46,261 nt of DNA from Bacteroidota bacterium (GTDB lineage: Bacteria; Bacteroidota; Bacteroidia; Chitinophagales; LD1), in assembly GCA_947476645.1 (NCBI GenBank), contig CANJRM010000017.1, forward strand, positions 1 to 46,261. The letters run 5' to 3'. The notes beneath the pieces are model-generated. The model searched no databases and was not told where the DNA came from. It worked only from the letters and a program-made list of their open reading frames with translations. This document shows positions 43,605-46,261 of this stretch, piece by piece. The position numbers and the translations under genes were made by a program. Numbering within the stretch: the first letter of the stretch is position 1; every line of letters begins with the position of its first letter.

Positions 43605-43629
43605 ATTTTGTCCCCCCCTTGTCCCCCGT
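43605..43629 (+). repeat. Right end motif (putative integrase arm-type site)
   Basis: ATTTTGTCCC, five bases, TGTCCCCCGT; same blocks, spacing and orientation as at 18580-18604. Located 44 bp inside attR. Confidence 0.65.
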
Positions 43630-43633
43630 AAAC

Positions 43634-43658
43634 AAAAAACCCCCCATTTCATTGGAGG
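43634..43658 (-). terminator. Island-supplied terminator for tRNA-Glu
   Basis: On the minus strand, CCTCC, eight bases, GGGGGG, then TTTTTTG. It lies 16 bp beyond the tRNA 3' end and replaces the native terminator, which is now outside the other end of the island at 18394-18420. Confidence 0.6.
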
Positions 43659-43673
43659 ATTTTAATTTAGCAA

Positions 43674-43690
43674 GTACCGCGTAGGGGAAT
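43674..43690. repeat. attR: 17-bp repeat within the tRNA-Glu 3' end
   Basis: GTACCGCGTAGGGGAAT, identical to 18430-18446. It covers the acceptor 3' strand and part of the T arm of the tRNA. Confidence 0.88.
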
Positions 43691-43746
43691 CGAACCCCTA
43701 TTACCTCCGTGAAAGGGAGGCGTACTAACCGTTATACGAACGCGGC
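43675..43746 (-). tRNA. tRNA-Glu (anticodon TTC)
   Basis: 72 nt cloverleaf: acceptor GCCGCGT / ACGCGGT, D arm with GTA...TAC, anticodon stem CCTCC-CTTTCAC-GGAGG with TTC in the loop, and T arm AGGGG-TTCGATT-CCCCT. Discriminator A at 43675. The CCA is not encoded here (next bases CTTG), whereas the duplicated 3' end at attL does encode CCA. It remains usable if the tRNA nucleotidyltransferase adds CCA. Confidence 0.95.
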
Positions 43747-43763
43747 TTCTTTTTTAAGAGGCG

Positions 43764-43771
43764 CAAATGTA
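43764..43771 (-). promoter_or_regulatory. tRNA-Glu promoter -7 box
   Basis: On the minus strand TACATTTG matches TAnnTTTG, 17 bp before the tRNA 5' end, a fitting distance for a stable RNA promoter. Confidence 0.55.
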
Positions 43772-43814
43772 AAATTTTTTCGGAAGCGAAAAAGCCAATG
43801 AAAGAATATTCCAA

Positions 43815-45596
43815 TTACATTTTATCGGGCACGTTAATGCCGAGCAGTTTCATGCCGGTTTTAATCAGCAAACCTGTTTGTGCTGAAAGGGCAACTCTTA
43901 ATTTTTTCTCCTCTTCGGTAGAGGCATTAAGAATCGGAAAGTCATGATAGAACTTGTTGTAAGTTTTGGCAAGCGTGTAAACATAATTCGCCACTTCGCT
44001 CGGGTCATATTTTTCAGCAGCTGCACGCACCACATTCTCGTATTCGCTTATAAGAATAATCAGTTCACGCTCCACATCATTCAGTGTTTGCAGGTTGGTG
44101 TATCCTGAAACATCTAAATCCTGCGCTTTGCGCATAATAGCTGAAACTCGTGCATAAGTATATTGAACAAATGGCCCTGTGTGTCCGTGAAAATCAATGC
44201 TCTCTTCAGGATTGAAAATTATTTTCTTGTAAGGATTAACGCGCAGCACAAAATATTTCAGCGCACCCAAACCAATGGTTTGATAAAGTTCTGCTGCTTG
44301 CTCTTCGCTAAAACCTTCTGTCTTGCCCAACTCTTTTGTTTTCTCTTCAGCTATGTGCAACACTTCCGAAATCAAATCATCGGCATCAGCAGTTTTCCCT
44401 TCACGACTTTTAAATCTTCCTGTGGGTGATTCTACCAATGCGTAACTCAAATGATAAATACCATCTGCCCATGTGTGACCAAGTTTCTGTAAAGCCAGTT
44501 TCAAAACTTTGAAATGATAATCCTGCTCGTTCGCCACCACATAAATCATTTTGTCCATCCCGAATTCTTTGTTGCGCAATTCGGCAGTTGCTAAATCCTG
44601 AGTAATATAAACCGAAGTACCATCGCTCCTCAATAAAACTTTTTCGTCTAAGCCATCGGGAGTCAAGTCAATAATCACTGCGCCATCAACACGTTTCTTG
44701 AAAACATTTTTCCTCAACCCTTCTTCCACAATATCTTTCCCGAGCATATAAGTTTGACTCTCGAAATAATCTTTCTGAAAATCTACACTCAGCAAATTGA
44801 ATGTTTGCTGAAATCCTTCAAACACCCATTCGTTCATTTGCTTCCACAACTTTATTGTTTCCGCATCGCCTGCTTCCCACTTCAAAAGCATTTCCTGTGT
44901 TTCTTTAAACAGGTTGGTTAGTTTTTGGTCTTCATCAAAATCACCTGTCTTAGCGGCATTGATACTCTCTAACTCTTCCTTGGCTTTTTCATTCCACTTC
45001 ACATACCAATCGCCCACAAAATGGTCGCCTTTAATGCCGGTTGATTGCGGAGTAGAATTATTTCCATAGCGGATATAGGCCAACATACTTTTACAAATGG
45101 CAATACCGCGGTCGTTGTAAATATTCACCTTGGTTACATCGTAACCATTGGCTTTCAAAATTTCGCTCATCGAAAATCCCAAAAACATATTGCGCACATG
45201 ACCAATGTGCAATGGCTTGTTTGTATTTGGTCCGCAATATTCGAGCACTACTTTTTTGCCGTTAGCGGGAAACGTTCCGTAAGATTTATTGGCTGAAATT
45301 TTCTGTAAGCGATTCAACCAATAAGCAGAGGTGAAAGAGAGATTCAGAAAGCCTTTGATAACATTATAAGCAGCAACAAAATTTGTTTTCGCTTTCAATT
45401 TCTCACCAAGAATTTCGGCAGTTTGCTCAGGCGATTTTTTCGAAAACTTAATCAACGGAAAAACCACAATGGTGAAATCGCCTGTGTGTTCCTTCTTGGT
45501 AATATTCAGGGTAACTGCATCGGCAGAAATTTCTACACAGAATTCTTCTTTGAAAATTTGAATGGTTGCCTGCTTTAATTCCTGTTCTAAGTTCAT
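43815..45596 (-). CDS. argS: Arginyl-tRNA synthetase
   Basis: 593 residues, class I aminoacyl-tRNA synthetase that charges tRNA-Arg. The N-terminal Add-1 domain is followed by the HIGH signature CGPNTNKPLHIGHVRNMFLG at about 118-137. The FKSREGKTADADDL segment takes the place of the KMSK loop as usual in ArgS, and the anticodon-binding helical domain ends with the typical LKLLGINVPDKM. Housekeeping gene outside the island, divergent from the thioredoxin-fold gene. Confidence 0.97.
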   Translation of the reverse strand: MNLEQELKQATIQIFKEEFCVEISADAVTLNITKKEHTGDFTIVVFPLIKFSKKSPEQTAEILGEKLKAKTNFVAAYNVIKGFLNLSFTSAYWLNRLQKISANKSYGTFPANGKKVVLEYCGPNTNKPLHIGHVRNMFLGFSMSEILKANGYDVTKVNIYNDRGIAICKSMLAYIRYGNNSTPQSTGIKGDHFVGDWYVKWNEKAKEELESINAAKTGDFDEDQKLTNLFKETQEMLLKWEAGDAETIKLWKQMNEWVFEGFQQTFNLLSVDFQKDYFESQTYMLGKDIVEEGLRKNVFKKRVDGAVIIDLTPDGLDEKVLLRSDGTSVYITQDLATAELRNKEFGMDKMIYVVANEQDYHFKVLKLALQKLGHTWADGIYHLSYALVESPTGRFKSREGKTADADDLISEVLHIAEEKTKELGKTEGFSEEQAAELYQTIGLGALKYFVLRVNPYKKIIFNPEESIDFHGHTGPFVQYTYARVSAIMRKAQDLDVSGYTNLQTLNDVERELIILISEYENVVRAAAEKYDPSEVANYVYTLAKTYNKFYHDFPILNASTEEEKKLRVALSAQTGLLIKTGMKLLGINVPDKM

Positions 45597-45681
45597 GCGC
45601 GTGAAAATAATTTCTATTCACATCTTTTGCGTTTTTAGCCGCAAAGTTTTTAGCTACTTTCGTTTCACTAAAAAATACAGA

Positions 45682-46233
45682 ATGAAGAAATTGTTTGTAG
45701 TTCCGTTTATTGTGGCTGTTGTTGCATTATCCTTTGCGCCTTCACCAAAACCTGCTGCCGAAGGCGGAGGTCCTTTAAAGTGGATGACCTGGGCAGAAAT
45801 GCAGGAAGCGCAAAAGAAAGAGCCGCGTAAAGTGTTTGTAGATGTTTACACCGATTGGTGCGGCTGGTGCAAACGAATGGATGCCACTACGTTTACTCAT
45901 CCCGAAATTATCAGTTACGTGAACAAGAATTTTTACGCCATAAAATTTGATGCCGAAACAAAGGATGTAATTAATTTTAAGGGGAAAGAATATAAGTATG
46001 TGGCGCAAGGCTACCGCGGCTACAATGAATTAGCTGCTGAAATATTAAGCGGTCAAATGAGTTATCCAACGGGAGTTTATCTGGATGAAAAGATGGAACA
46101 AATTTTTCCTGTTCCCGGCTACCAAGACCCAAAGACATTTGAAACTGTTATAAATTTTGTAGCCACCAATAGCTATAAAACAAAACAGTGGGAGCAGTAT
46201 CAGCAAACATTTAAAGGAAAGATTACTCAGTAG
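45682..46233 (+). CDS. Secreted thioredoxin-fold (DUF255-like) protein
   Basis: The start is set at the ATG at 45682 because MKKLFVVPFIVAVVALSFAP is a signal peptide or anchor (183 aa); the longer frame upstream is non-coding leader. KVFVDVYTDWCGWCKRMDATTFTHPEI carries a CxxC redox pair (C60, C63), and the MSYPTGVYLDE cis-proline loop is present. Probably a periplasmic thiol-disulfide protein. The substrate is unknown. The window ends 28 bp after its stop. Confidence 0.85.
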   Translation: MKKLFVVPFIVAVVALSFAPSPKPAAEGGGPLKWMTWAEMQEAQKKEPRKVFVDVYTDWCGWCKRMDATTFTHPEIISYVNKNFYAIKFDAETKDVINFKGKEYKYVAQGYRGYNELAAEILSGQMSYPTGVYLDEKMEQIFPVPGYQDPKTFETVINFVATNSYKTKQWEQYQQTFKGKITQ

Positions 46234-46261
46234 TTTAATAAAAAAATCAGTTCATGTTATA

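Overview
The window looks like a chromosomal segment of a Bacteroidota bacterium, probably Chitinophagales/Sphingobacteriales-like. The signs are AT-rich DNA, promoter-like TAnnTTTG boxes instead of sigma-70 -10 boxes, few Shine-Dalgarno sequences, a flexirubin/aryl-polyene type pigment operon, a FISUMP lipoprotein, a decayed type IX secretion sorting domain and a Bacteroidota-style type II-C CRISPR-Cas9 locus. Family names come from motifs read by eye; no database search was possible.

Left chromosomal part (1-18429). It starts inside gcvP (minus strand), followed by a GNAT acetyltransferase, a three-gene plus-strand cluster (DUF2461, MqnB-like nucleosidase, DUF4442 hotdog), a secreted protein, a PAP2_C/sphingomyelin-synthase-like membrane enzyme and a ccmC-ccmD pair. 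A long minus-strand operon (18265 down to 8041) then encodes an aromatic ammonia lyase, ketoreductase, CrtI-like desaturase, two ketosynthases, ACP, LpxL-like acyltransferase, dehydratase, thioesterase and a halogenase-like flavoprotein. These fit a tyrosine-derived aryl-polyene pigment. Two arrays of 21-bp tandem repeats sit in a 671-bp gap inside this operon.

Integrated island (18430-43690, about 25.3 kb). A 17-bp direct copy of the tRNA-Glu(TTC) 3' end lies at 18430-18446 and again in the intact tRNA gene at 43674-43690. Just inside both ends is a matched motif (ATTTTGTCCC, 5 nt, TGTCCCCCGT). From left to right the island holds: a tyrosine integrase broken by an in-frame TAG; a hypothetical gene; two small HTH/excisionase-like genes; a DUF3987 helicase-like and a toprim/primase-like gene; three small genes, two with membrane segments; a CRISPR array of 43 repeats (47 bp) and 42 spacers; cas2-cas1-cas9 on the opposite strand; a tracrRNA lying antisense to the cas9 leader; a small hypothetical gene; and a signalling cluster (GH25 lysozyme, FHA-trypsin membrane protease, two Ser/Thr kinases with different extracytoplasmic parts, KTSC lipoprotein, PP2C phosphatase). 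It ends in a FISUMP lipoprotein gene and a gene graveyard containing a truncated third kinase, a T9SS sorting-domain fragment and a decayed copy of the protease 3' end.

Right chromosomal part (43675-46261). The tRNA-Glu gene, argS and a thioredoxin-fold protein.

Working together: the island looks like a replication-capable integrative element or satellite, now probably immobile because of the integrase stop, carrying a complete type II-C immune system (crRNA array, tracrRNA, Cas9, Cas1, Cas2) and a phosphorylation-protease module of unknown function. The points that most deserve follow-up are the tRNA-bounded island with paired end motifs, the tracrRNA/cas9-leader antisense overlap (the cas9 leader carries a near-copy of the CRISPR repeat), the promoter-like box inside every CRISPR repeat, and the kinase-phosphatase-FHA protease cluster with a YHS-type sensor.
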